Shown: positions 1 to 11,210 of the stretch, piece after piece
Layout: every line of letters starts with the position of its first letter
Numbering within the stretch: the first letter of the stretch is position 1
Assembly: GCF_010389155.1 (NCBI RefSeq)
Contig: NC_057763.1
Coordinates: 47,040,645-47,104,644 of the forward strand
DNA length: 64,000 bases
Reading direction: 5' to 3'
Origin: Erigeron canadensis
Lineage: Eukaryota > Streptophyta > Magnoliopsida > Asterales > Asteraceae
Translations under genes and position numbers: made by a program
The notes under the pieces: model-generated
What the model was told of the DNA's origin: nothing
Database searches by the model: none
What the model saw: only the letters and a program-made list of their open reading frames with translations

Positions 1-205
1 AAGGGTGGGCCGGTCTAGTTTTACACCCGATCTTATTGCACGAGCTCTGGACCACCTCAGCAATTGTGAGCTGCCTTTGTTACTACGGTGTGGTGTGGAT
101 TCCGGTGGGCGGTGCTTCGTTTGGCTCGGGTCGGGTGGAGACCCGGCAGTTGGCGGTGTGGGTTTTGTTGGGAGATTGGATAACCGCCACGTCGAGCAAC
201 AATAA
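1..205. other. GC-richer low-copy-like stretch with a short open frame, identity unknown
   Basis: This edge segment is clearly richer in GC than the flanking DNA and ends where a poly-pyrimidine/poly-T tract begins near 210. Two overlapping plus frames (5-205, and 36-338 running on into AT-rich DNA) are open, but I recognise no domain in either, nor in the reverse strand. It could be the end of a gene lying to the left or part of a transposon. The window edge prevents a decision. Confidence 0.2.
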
Positions 206-1412
206 CATATCATTTTCTTTCTTTTCTTTTTTTTTTTTTAATTTCCTGATTTTGATGGGCTATAATAATTGCAAGTTTTCAAAGTTTAAATATCTTAAAA
301 ATTTTAAAGTGAATTCTAACATTTGGATTCGTATTTAAAATGTTGGACATTTAAAATATTCAAAAATTGCAGCAGACTTAATTAAAATATTCAATCTATT
401 AAGTTATCAAAAGTATTTATATTTTTTTTACTTAATAAACAAAAAATAACTATATTGATTTAATTCATATAGTTAGGTTAAAAAAACAAATACGCCCTAA
501 GATGGGTTAGGAAATTAAACCACTCTTTTTTTAGCAATGTTTAACTCATAATAGTTAGTTATAATTTTAAGGTAACATTATGGCCTTTTTTTTATTTTTA
601 ACATTTGATTTTAAGAACATATTTCTTTTTTACATAATAGACTTAATAATAAAAAATTTAATATATTCACTTAAATTTTACTTCTTTTTATATTTAATAA
701 ATAAAAATAATCATCAGCTACTTATTTTTTATTTAATACAGACATTATTTATTATTCAGCCATTTGATACATTTAGTATTTAATGACTAAAAAAGCCTTA
801 TAAACGCTTTATAGTAATGCGATGTCGTTTTGTCTTTTTGGTTAATAAATGTAATTTTATTTAAATTTTTTGTGATCAGTTTATTTATTAAATGTGGTTT
901 CTTAATTTAATATAAATGTGTTTTAGTTTAATAATAATATAGCATTGATGTTTTATAACAACATTTTAATTTTAAAGGGTTGAAGGCAAAGAGAAAAACA
1001 TTATAAAAAGTTAGTACTCGTATAAAAGATTTGTATAAAAAAATCCATATAAAGCTGACATGGCAATTTGAAACTAGAAAATGATTTGAAAGTACTCCTA
1101 TAAGTAATTAACAGAAAACAACCAAAAGTAAAAAGTAAAATTAAAAAAAAAATGCCAAATTTGCCAATCTAACAACAACAAACTTAAGAAATTTAGATTA
1201 ATATACATTTTAACTTCAAAATACAACTATTAAACGACAACTACTTTAACCAATTCAGACCTTCATATATACGATTTTCCTTTACATTCAATTCTGGATC
1301 TTACGTTTCTACATAAATATCACCAACAATCGTATAAATTTGCATCTTTTATGAAGACGTGTGTATATATAAATGAAATGAAACGCAGAAATGGAAAATA
1401 TGAGTTTATGGG
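206..1412. other. AT-rich intergenic DNA with no recognised gene
   Basis: Homopolymer A and T runs dominate and no coding signal is visible. The part next to 1412 would hold the 3' untranslated region of the gibberellin oxidase gene on the minus strand. I could not place its polyadenylation site. Confidence 0.5.
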
Positions 1413-4400
1413 TCACTTTGGGCCGGGTAATAAAATGAACCTAGGAAGGCCGACCTTATTACCAAATCTCTTGACATCATCTTGAACTTGTTGTTTGTAT
1501 TCTCTAAAATTAAAAGGCATATAATTTGAACTTTCCCCACAACTTTCTATCACTGTTTCATAAGATGGACACAAAAAATATGCAGTTGAAAACCTCTCGA
1601 AATGCTTATTTGCAACCACTCTATGCACCACACTCTTATAAACATCATTGCTCCATACCTGCATAGATATATATAAATAGTAACCTTCATACTTCAATAT
1701 ATGATCAATAACTAAATTTGTATCACTTCGCTCTAAATATTCCCCTGCAGGCAAAAATACAGTTCAAAAATAATACTGCTTTGAGGAAGAGCTATCTCCG
1801 GCTCAATCAGGATGATAGATATCCGTATTTCTTAGAATAAACATATATATATATATATAGGTGAGTGTGAAATTTGACAATTATTTGGTAGATGTAACCC
1901 CTGCAGTGTACGGAAATGGATTTGAGATTAAAGCTCAACGATTTTTAACTCTATTACAGCAACGACCAATAAACAAAACTTACACCAAAAAACTGTTGCA
2001 TACCTGAAAAAGATCTCCAATAATCACAATTAGGATTTCTCGTTTGGGCTTAACATCAATCCATTTCCCGTTTTTAAGTAGTTGTAATCCTCCTATATGA
2101 TCTTGATTTAATATCGTGAGAAAATCACTATCTGTGTGAGGCATTAATCCAAAAACATGTGGAGAAACTGGGCAGGCTGGATATCGGCTCATGCGAAGGT
2201 AGCACATACTAGGCATACAATTTTCTTTGAATATATTAGGCTTCTGGCCTAGCTTTTCGGCTAAAATTTCTGCTACTTTATCTGCTAGATTCGAGATAAT
2301 CGTTGCGTATTGCTTCATCGTCATGCTGAAATGTTAATAAAAACAAACTTCATGAGCTAGCTCATAGAAAATATATATATATCAGATTAAATGATTAATA
2401 CTGTCATAACTATTAATTTGGGTTCCAAAATACATTCATTGGAAGTCACTCATAAGGCGGGTGTCGCGTCACGTGACAGCCCAGTTATTAGGGGACGTTC
2501 CCTCTAATTTTGTTGGAGTGGTACTTCCTTTGAAAGCCTTCAATGGGACCCACTATTTATTTACTTTATACCCATTATTTATATATGGAAAATGATTGAT
2601 ATGTCTAAATAATAGGTCTAAATATGTGTCTAAAAATCTCAGATTGACATATGGCATGATTAAAGATGTCTTATTTATTAAATGTATTAGACATGTGTTT
2701 AGAGATATTTTTAGACATATATATCATTACTCTATATATTTGCATGGAAAAGTTGATGGGGACCCCACAAAGTAAAAAAAAAAGGACGCGTTATAAAAGG
2801 GACAAAGTGTGCATTTTTTTCTCTTTTCAGAATGCCCCCGATGATGTAGCGGGGCACTACAACAAAATTTTCATTTATTCACACTTATTAAAGAAGTGTG
2901 AAAAATTATAATGTTTTTACACTTATATATGTGAAAAGAAAAAATTTACACCTAAAAATGTGAAGAAATGTCAAACATATTCATACTTAAAAGTGTGAAA
3001 GTCAAATTGTAACACTTAATTTCTTCACACCTTTCCTGTGTAAAGAAATTTGGTGTTACAAATTAATCTTTACATTTTTAAGTGTGACCAATTGATATCA
3101 TTTTACACACTTGGAGGTGTAAACTTTTTTCCCCACGTATTTAAGTGTGAAAAAGTTATGATTTTTCAAATTTTTCACACTTTTAAATATAAATTCTTTT
3201 TAAACATTTTTAAGTGTGAACAAATTAAGAAATTTTTTCACACTTTTTATTTTAAATATGAATACTTTTTAAACATTTTTAAGTGTGAATAAATTAAAAA
3301 AAAAATTATACTTTTTTATAAGTAAGCATGAATAAATGACATTATAGTGGGGTTCGTGTGCATTCTCAAGACGTTTTATGCCAATAAAGTGTAGATAGTA
3401 TAATGGTCACCAAAAAAAGACCATTCTCATAAACCTTATACTCATCTCATCTATGTGGTGTCCCGCATGGGCGCTTCCCTGTGTGACATGCAAGCAAGAC
3501 TACGCTCGTACATTGGCCATTCAATATTTTCGGAATATTTTAAAAAGTACATCATCAATATTATCTAGGGTCCTTGTATCCGTGAAATTTCATTTTGTCA
3601 GTTTCTTCAAGTTAATTTATAAACATGTACAAAACGTAGATGTCGATAGTTCTATAAGTGTAACTAAATAAATAAAAATATGACTATTATAATTTTGATA
3701 TTCTAATAACCAGCAAGGTTGGATAAATGTTAACACTCTTGTCTTTAAAGACAGAGGTCAAAGGTTCTATCTTCATGGCTTGTAAGGTTGGAGGTCGTAT
3801 TCTATCTTAGATAGGAATTGGAATCAGTCTCTTTACACCGTCATGGTACAGGTAAAACTATCTATATCTTAATCTCCCTCATACACCATCAAGGTATTGG
3901 AAATCAAAACCCGTAGAAGTTAACATTGGATACTTACATACTTACCTACTATATTTTTGATATTCTAGAAAAATAAGGTTTTTGAGTTATATAAGAATAT
4001 ATACAGAAGATGTGAAGATTATACCCAATTAAAAGTGTAAATTAAATGTCAATTTTACACATATAAAGATTAGCATTTCTTCTACATTTTAAAAAAGGGT
4101 ATGAGTTTTTTGAACCTACTATATTTATATTCATTAGTAACATGTATAAAATTATAAGTATTGTGGCCTTTATCTGTGGTCCATGTGATCATATAGTGAC
4201 GATAGCAGTTGATCTATGATCAATTGGTAGATGATTATCTATATGGATGTTATATTTTTTTTATATTTTCTTAACTAATAACTAAATTTTATTGAAAATC
4301 ATGTAAGTTTGTATATTACATTTATAACTTGCGTTACACTTTTCTTAATTTAGACCCCGAATCTGACAACCAAAAAAAAGATAATATACCTAAGAGTAAT

Positions 4401-5703
4401 AAAAAAGGAATTGCCTAAACTCAACTTAGTATCTATAAACAACACCTATATAGCAACAATGACATCCGTAATTTAAACCTCAGCTCACCATTTAACGGTG
4501 AGAGGTTTTTAAATTTCTATTCAAAAATCAACTGTCGAAAAAAAAGTTTAAAAGTTAAATAACGAGTCGTTCAGTTCAAAATTTACAAATGAATTTAATG
4601 GAAAAAAATAATAAGTGTTCTTTTTTGTTACATTGAATTAACATAAAAAGATTTCCAATTTTTTTTTCCCGTTAAATATAATTCCCTTAAAATAGTAAAA
4701 CCAAATGACACCTCAGTATCTAAAAGATTAAAATTAACCGCTTAGAACGTACATATATAGAATCCACCTCAGTATCTAAAGGATTAATTAAATACCAAAC
4801 AATTCAAATGGTAACATAGAAACACAACCCCAAGCCCGGCGCCTCAAAAACAGAAAGAGAGAAGACTAGCTAGATTATTAAATAGTAATAAAGCAACACG
4901 TACTAGCTAGTTAATTAAGCTAATAATTAACCATAAATCCACATATATACATGAAGGTGTTTCTTCGGTAAAAGAGATTTAAGCAAATAATCAAATTGAA
5001 CATGCACGAAAATATCGAAGTAATTAATTTTATGGGAAATGCTAAATACATTGTCCAGCGCAAATATATAGAAAGTAATTAAGAAGATGTTAGAGTTACC
5101 AAAACGAAACGCAAATATATATTCAGGAGCAAGAAATTAAAATGTAATCCATTAATTAATTAAGAATTAAGAAAATCGTATATTTTTTACGGAAAGATAA
5201 AGCATAAATTATATTTACCTAAGACCGGTGACACCATCCGTAGTTGAGATCTCAGTCAATGGGACATGAAAAGCTTCCGACCAAGCCAGCTGTCGGAGGC
5301 AAGTTGCTGAAGGAGTCCCCCACCGATAACTACCTGCCGGAAAATTCAAACCAGCGTGTCCATTTACCTTTTCATGGAATGGTTTCATGAATGCTTGCCT
5401 CTGCTCACACCTCATTTTCTCCAAAATCTCATGAGGAACCCCATGATTTACAACTTGGAAAAATCCCCATTCGCGTGAAGCTTCCGCTATTTCTCTTTTG
5501 CACCTTTCGGTCTCAAAACCACCTCGGTTCAAGCGGCTTAGATCGATCAATGGGAGCTCAAACTCGTTTTCTTTCACATCACCCAGAGCTTCTTCGATTT
5601 CGATGATGCTTTTTGGATATGGTTCATAATTATTATCATTGACCAGTTGATTATCAAATAATTTCTTGTAGACTTGTTGAAAGGGAGGATTGAAAGGTTC
5701 CAT
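1413..5703 (-). CDS. gibberellin 2-beta-dioxygenase, C20-type (GA2ox8-like), three exons
   Basis: This is a 2-oxoglutarate/Fe(II) dioxygenase of the C20 gibberellin 2-oxidase group, which 2-beta-hydroxylates C20-gibberellin precursors and so inactivates the pathway in the cytosol. Exons on the minus strand are 5703-5219, 2325-2004 and 1658-1413. Borders are AG|GTAAAT, TTTCAG|C, CAG|GTATGC and GCAG|GT, and the joined frame is 1,053 nt (350 aa), normal for the family. An N-terminal DIOX_N region carries the FFQVVNHGVP motif (about residues 81-90), followed by GSYRWGTPSATC (124-135). The Fe ligands are H225 and D227 in MPHTDSDF and H281 in VHRV; the 2-oxoglutarate pair is R291/S293 in ERFS. The protein ends LPRFILLPGPK. 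The start at 5703 gives the expected N-terminus. Two usually conserved positions differ: I instead of N before GDLFQ, and V instead of E in SVxHRV. The long first intron contains transposons. It looks intact, but the exact family member is uncertain. Confidence 0.9.
2855..3349. mobile_element. CACTA-type miniature element in intron 1 of the GA2ox gene
   Basis: The left end reads CACTACAACAAAATTTTC and the right end, reversed, reads CACTATAATGTC. After a small gap both termini share TCATTTATTCA. A GGG target duplication lies at 2852-2854 and 3350-3352, as expected for CACTA elements, which duplicate 3 bp. The interior is packed with copies of AAGTGTGAA and TTCACACTT in both orientations, resembling the subterminal repeats that CACTA transposases bind. 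There is no transposase frame, so this is non-autonomous. Confidence 0.8.
3712..3925 (+). mobile_element. possible decayed tRNA-derived SINE in GA2ox intron 1
   Basis: An A-box-like TGGATAAATG (from about 3720) is followed by a B-box-like GGTTCTATCTT (from about 3762), at roughly the spacing of a RNA polymerase III promoter. Downstream comes a non-tRNA body. No clear target duplication or tail was found, so this is tentative. Confidence 0.35.
3926..5218. other. remainder of GA2ox intron 1 (5' part)
   Basis: This is AT-rich intron sequence up to the splice donor at 5218-5217 (minus strand GTAAAT). I see no coding remnant or clear repeat in it. Confidence 0.5.
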
Positions 5704-5840
5704 TAATTTCTACAAGCTAGTTTCCGAAAAAAGCTAGGATGTTTGATTTAATATCTCGCGTAGGGAATACATAAACCCTAATGCATGAAATGACAACCAC
5801 CTGTCGTCCTTTACTAATTAGTATTCAAATAATGGAAACC

Positions 5841-5875
<35 letters not shown>

Positions 5876-5876
<1 letters not shown>

Positions 5877-5907
5877 CTAGTGCTCAGGTCCGTCCAATGG
5901 ACGGGTA
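5876..5907 (-). mobile_element. Helitron-like 3' terminus (minus strand)
   Basis: Read on the minus strand, a 15-bp hairpin CCGTCCAxTGGACGG (5890-5904) is followed about 11 nt later by CTAG and then T, beside a TA run. This is the plant Helitron 3'-end layout: hairpin, then CTRR, with insertion before T. The element body would extend rightwards to somewhere near 6.5-7.1 kb. I could not fix its 5' end. Confidence 0.6.
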
Positions 5908-8249
5908 CTCTCAAATCTCAATAATTAAACATTATAATCATCTTATCTATGTGATTAATCATTGTGAAGGCGACAAAATCCCTAGAACCAATACGACAAC
6001 TTAATCAATACGAAAACTAAAAATAAAAATATATAAAAATTAACTTCATATAAATATTAAATTTAGTTAACCTTTTTTTTCAACTTTAATAATTAAATAA
6101 AAAATTTGTAGTTTTTTATATCTAAATTTAAGACAAACACAAACAATAATTTGAGACTATAAATACGAAAACTAAAAAAAAGAAACATATGAAAATTAAC
6201 CTCATATAAATATTGAATTTAGTTAAAAAAAAATTTTCAATTTTAGTTATATTAAAATTTGCAGTTTTTTTTTCCTAAGTTATATATATAATATAAGTTT
6301 TGGGAGACTTTTAAGGATAAAAAGATTTTTTTTATTAATAATAAGGTCGGCTTATAGATTTAATAATTAAAAAATGTTTTTAAAAAATAGAGAATTAATG
6401 AGGAGAGAGTTTTAGGCTTAAGAGAGGAATTAGGGGTGCCAAGTAGTCTCAGAATTTATTAATCAAAGATAAAAAAAATAGAATTCAAGTAAATATTAAA
6501 TAAATACGGGGAAAAATTAAAATACATAAAAATAAAACATAAAACGATTCAACTAAGGGAAAAAAAACTTCATATAAATATTGAGACCAGTTTACCTTTT
6601 TATTTCAACCTTAGTTAAATAAAAAATTTACAGTTTGTTATATTTAAACTTACTATAAACACAAATAACAGTTTTAAACTAAACGGTCAACAAAAAAAAA
6701 AAGAAAATAAAAAGAGAAACAAAAAATATGTAGTATATAATTTGAAAAATACATACTAATTCAAAAATACTAAAATACAATTAAAGTGATATAATTTGAA
6801 AAATACATATTAATTCAAAAATACCAAAATACAATTAAAGTGTTATAAAAAAACCATTTTTTTTACCAAAATAGAAGTATATCTTTTAAGACTAACATGC
6901 TGCCATGCATACATCAAAATGTGTTCGACTTTTTTTCTCAAGGTTTTATCCCCTTTTTGCCGTATTTTTTTATTAAAATTATGTATTCCACAAGTTATAG
7001 TATATATATTTTTTTATTACAAAATATAGGAAAATAGATGATTAATTAGAAGGGACAATTAGGCTCAAAAAAGAAGATTAGAGATGTCAAGTGTACCCTC
7101 AACCCTTCTTTTAGTTATCAAACTAGGTGTGAGAGCTACTAGCTAATTTGTGTCATCTAAAATTCCCGCAACATAAAAGATTTTAGTTATTTTTATGGAA
7201 AACTTTTGAAGCTAATTCCTACTAACTTTATACATGCGTTATTTCTTTACTTTGTTACAGCATGTCAAAAACTATATATTCTGCAATATGACGATAAATG
7301 TTTACAAAGAAGTACGGGATAAGATGCAACAACCCTAGCTTATAGTTCGAATAAACATGATTCGTATTGAATAATATAATCAAAACATGATAGAAAACAT
7401 GTCGATCTGTTGATCTTGAGAGACCGGTAAGATGATTAAGCATACTTGTCAGTTGTATCAGGTTCTCAAAACGGGATGATTGTAGTTGAATGAGATTAGA
7501 ATTTGGCAAAGGTTTAGGCCGAATTAGAGGGTGAGTGAAATTATGATGATGATTAAGAGATTATAATGTAGTTTATGAGTTTTAGTTTATAATTAGAGAA
7601 CTACCGTTTAACCCTGGTGTTTAATGTGTGCTGTATTAGTCCCTGAAGTTTTGAAAAACTCTACTATCGCATATATATATATCTTTAAGAATAAATATCT
7701 TCATTGTATATATACTAGACATAGAAATTTCAGTATCGTCAATTATTATATCAAGGTTGAGAGATAATCAATGACACTAACGTGGTTGGAATTAAAGATG
7801 TTTTTATTTAATTAGATCCAAGGCGGACATTTTTTCTTTTCTTTTTTCCTTTCTTTTTCTTTATTGATTGATTCAAATTACATGTTACACATATTTATAA
7901 TCATTTTTTATGATATGTTTTTTAATTTAACATTCCTCGATCCCACTAAAAAAATATTAGGTTGACAAACCAATTACAAGTTTAAAAACGAATCTTACAC
8001 CCATCAAATTAGGTCATTTTTTTTTACTTTTTCTCTTTCTTTGTTGATTTTTGGTTCATATAACATGACATATGTATTGTATTATTTGCTTATTATATGT
8101 TTGTACTCTTTCTTAATAAAGAAATGTTATGTTGACAAACTAATTACGAAATTACAAACAAATTTTATATCAATCAAAACAAGTTTTTTTTTTGTTTCTT
8201 TGTTGATTGGTTCACATCACATGTCACATGTATTTGTAATTATATTTGT
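5908..8249. repeat. AT-rich Helitron-like body and degenerate direct repeats
   Basis: The motif AACTTCATATAAATATT recurs in diverged copies near 6040, 6200 and 6570. A 55-bp unit is tandemly duplicated at 6735-6789 and 6790-6844. From about 7850 to 8235 a roughly 190-bp unit containing TTTCTTTGTTGATT and GTTGACAAACxAATTAC occurs about two and a half times. No gene is recognised, and the open frame at 7255-7509 (minus) has no domain. Confidence 0.5.
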
Positions 8250-8736
8250 AGGTAAAATTATTTTGAGAATCTTTTTTTTTTTGCGAGAACCTTTGAGAAC
8301 TTTTCAAATCAAGGTCAACCGATAATTGTTCTTTACATGAAAATTGTTTTTTGATTGTTTTCTGAATAACTTATGTGTAATTTTGAAGTTTATAATTGTG
8401 GAGCATGGAGTATCATCCGTTATACAATTATGTGGAGATTTAGATTCTTGATCACATGTGCACGAATATTGCTATGATCACATGTATGCAAGTCGATCAC
8501 ATGTAATCATAGCAATATTCGTGCACATGTGATCAAGAATCCAAATCTCCACATAATTGTATAACGGATGATAATTCATGCCTCCGCACAACTATAAACT
8601 TTAAAATTACACATAAGTTATTCAAAAAACAATCAAAAAACAATTTTCATGTAAAGAATAATCATCGGTTGGGCTTGATTTGAAAAGTTCTTAAAAATTT
8701 TCGCAAAAAAAAAAATCTCAAAATAACTTTTCACTT
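8250..8736. mobile_element. foldback MITE, Mutator-like (9-bp target duplication)
   Basis: Two arms of about 220 bp are inverted copies of each other around a centre near 8490. They begin AGGTAAAATTATTTTGAG and end CTCAAAATAACTTTTCACTT. A 9-bp direct repeat TATATTTGT flanks the element (8241-8249 and 8737-8745), which suits a Mutator-like element. It encodes nothing. A deleted copy lies at 20.05-20.32 kb. Confidence 0.8.
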
Positions 8737-8745
8737 TATATTTGT

Positions 8746-10869
8746 TTATAATATATTTATGTAGATTTAGCATTCGTCTACCCACGGTATGTGTGTGTTT
8801 ATAAACCGTTTCATTAATCATCTCAAGATATTTAACCGTAAATATGTTTGGATTTCAAATATTTGTGAGAATACCATCTGAATGTATTACCAATAAATAT
8901 TTGTGTTGGCTATTTATTATTTCATGTAAAACTAGACTTTAGTCACGTACTCACGTTCCCATCATGGCATCATCATATGCTAAGTGAATAGCGAATTAGG
9001 ATTTGAGACATATACCAGGGAAAAAAAATGTTGGTTTAATCTTAAAAATGAAAACATGTGAGAGAGTATATATATACGGTGTCGGCTCAAACATTTTAGT
9101 GGCCTTAAACGAGATCAATTTTGGGGCCTATTTTCTTAACATACAAAGTAAAGTAAACGAAAAAAAAAAACATACTTGGTGTTAGTTGTTGCCGGGCTGC
9201 TGGGCTGGGCTAATGTTCTATTGATATTGTTGTCCTACAGGGACATTGTATAGCAAATTTGTTATTTTATATCAAGAGAAACAAATCAAAATTAACTGAA
9301 AGAAATTGATAAAAGTACCTCATGGATCAAACGGGTTGCAAGTCAAGTTCATATCATTTTGGACTAATAAAATCCTCCTCTTTTATCTGGGCTTGGGACC
9401 GACAAATATAAACTAAAAAACTTACAAATGGTAGATTTAAAAACTTTTTTTTATCTACTTTTTAAGTGTAAAAAACATAACAAATAATCATAGATTCACC
9501 GATTCAAAAAAATCACAAATTCATAAAAATTAGAAAGTTAAAAATCACTAATTCACAAAAATTACAGATTCACCAATTCACAAAATCACGGATGAAATTT
9601 AATAGAAATAAATCACAATATTCAAATTCACAAATTAATTTAAAATAAATGAAAATAAAAGTTAATAAAAATCACAGAAGGTTAACAATGAACCTGATGG
9701 TGCCAATGTGCGTGTGCCACCGCTGTTGGTGGTTAACCATGGTGCCGTCGCCGATTCAAATTTACAAAAACATAAATTGGTGAATTAAATCCCCTCTTTT
9801 TAATCCCTAGTTCATAGTTGTAAACAACACCAAATTATAATTTTTAGGCATATGAAGTTGAGAGCATCAGTGTATGATTTTTGAGAATAGAAACAATAGG
9901 GAATAAACTTACCAAAATTTATAGCCGAAAATTTAATCATAATAAAGGTAGCAAGCGTTTCAATTTTACTATAATCAAGAGTCTCGAACGTTGTCATTAT
10001 AATCGCGAGCAGGCTTTTCAATTTTCAAGAAGATGAAGATTTTAAGAAGAAGTTGTGTTTGGACTTCTTGCATAACCTTTTTTTTTGGCGAATATTTTCT
10101 TTTTCTTTTTAGCCACGTGTTTTAATTTTGACATTTTGTAGTGATAAATCTGTAAGGTATTTTTTCAATTTTTTTTGTTTGAGTTTTCTTATTTTGAGAA
10201 CCATTTTTTTTATAAGAACCATGAGAACGTACTCTTAAAATGTATATTTGTTCACATGTTATTTTTGTTCATTCACATGTGAAATGATATAATAATGTAT
10301 GTTGTAGAGGAAACTTTTTAAAGAAACCTTCAAAGTAATCTTTTGTGAACTTATGAATGAATTTGTTCACGTTTTTTATTCATATGTGACAAACGGCTAT
10401 ATATAACGTTTTGAAAAAAAAAATTCTTCTGTGATATATGTTTTTATAACGTTTCACATGTAAATGAACAAAAATAACATGTGATCTAATATGAAATTTA
10501 AGAGTTCTCACAAATCTTACAAAAAATTGAATTCTCACAATAAGAGTCCCCTATATAGATATAAATATAGATATAGATGTCAGATGTGTGTCTGTGATGG
10601 GAGGGGTTTTTGTAAAGGAAATTTAATTTAAAAAAGCAAAACAAGAAAAAGTTTATTATGAAATTGGTCGTGCAATAAATTTTTATGGTTCACATAAATT
10701 TATATATAATGTGGGAGTAATTGTGTGTGTTATGTTTATATATCATTAATCATCGGTATATCAACAATAAACTTGTGCAATGGTTGCATTGATATCATAT
10801 GAAAAAGTAATTTTACAAAATATATATATAATTATAGAGTGACTATCAAATGAAAACCAAATTAAAATG
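8746..10869. other. intergenic DNA, no recognised gene
   Basis: The sequence is AT-rich. A short stretch near 9080-9130 (GTGTCGGCTC, then GGGGCCTA) resembles transposon-derived text, and 9660-9780 is slightly GC-richer, but neither has borders I can define. Open frames here are short and carry no motif. Confidence 0.4.
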
Positions 10870-11210
10870 AGTATAAATGGTTATACTTAAAAGCTACATT
10901 TTGATGCATTTAAAGTCCATAAAACTAACATAGTGCATAACTAATTATCATTATTTAAGTGTTTAACAACACATTGATCCGTCAAAATTGAAAAAATCAC
11001 GTTTTTTGTTGGATGTATCATTTTGATGAATATGCATCCAAGATGGATGCACAAAACAAATAAAAACGTGATTTTTTCGATTTTGACGGATCAATGTGTT
11101 GTTAAACACTTAAATAATGATAATTAGTTATACACTATGTTAGTTTTATGGACTTTTAATGCATCAAAATAATATTTTTAAATGTTCTCATTGTTTTTAT
11201 TTTAATAGTG
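10870..11210. mobile_element. foldback MITE (family shared with 19.86 and 52.73 kb)
   Basis: Arms of roughly 140 bp are inverted around a centre near 11035. Both contain TTTGATGCATTxAAAGTCCAT, AGTGCATAACTAATTATC and AACAACACATTGATCCGTC. The same arms recur near 19.9 kb and as a complete copy at 52.73-53.09 kb. The outer ends of this copy are decayed, so the borders are approximate. Confidence 0.75.

Noticed and set aside
3712..3790. tRNA-like A and B boxes
   Set aside because: The sequence does not fold into a full cloverleaf and the boxes are degenerate, so it is not called as a tRNA gene, only as a possible SINE.
5391..5606. 71-residue open frame on the plus strand
   Set aside because: It is the reverse of GA2ox exon 1.
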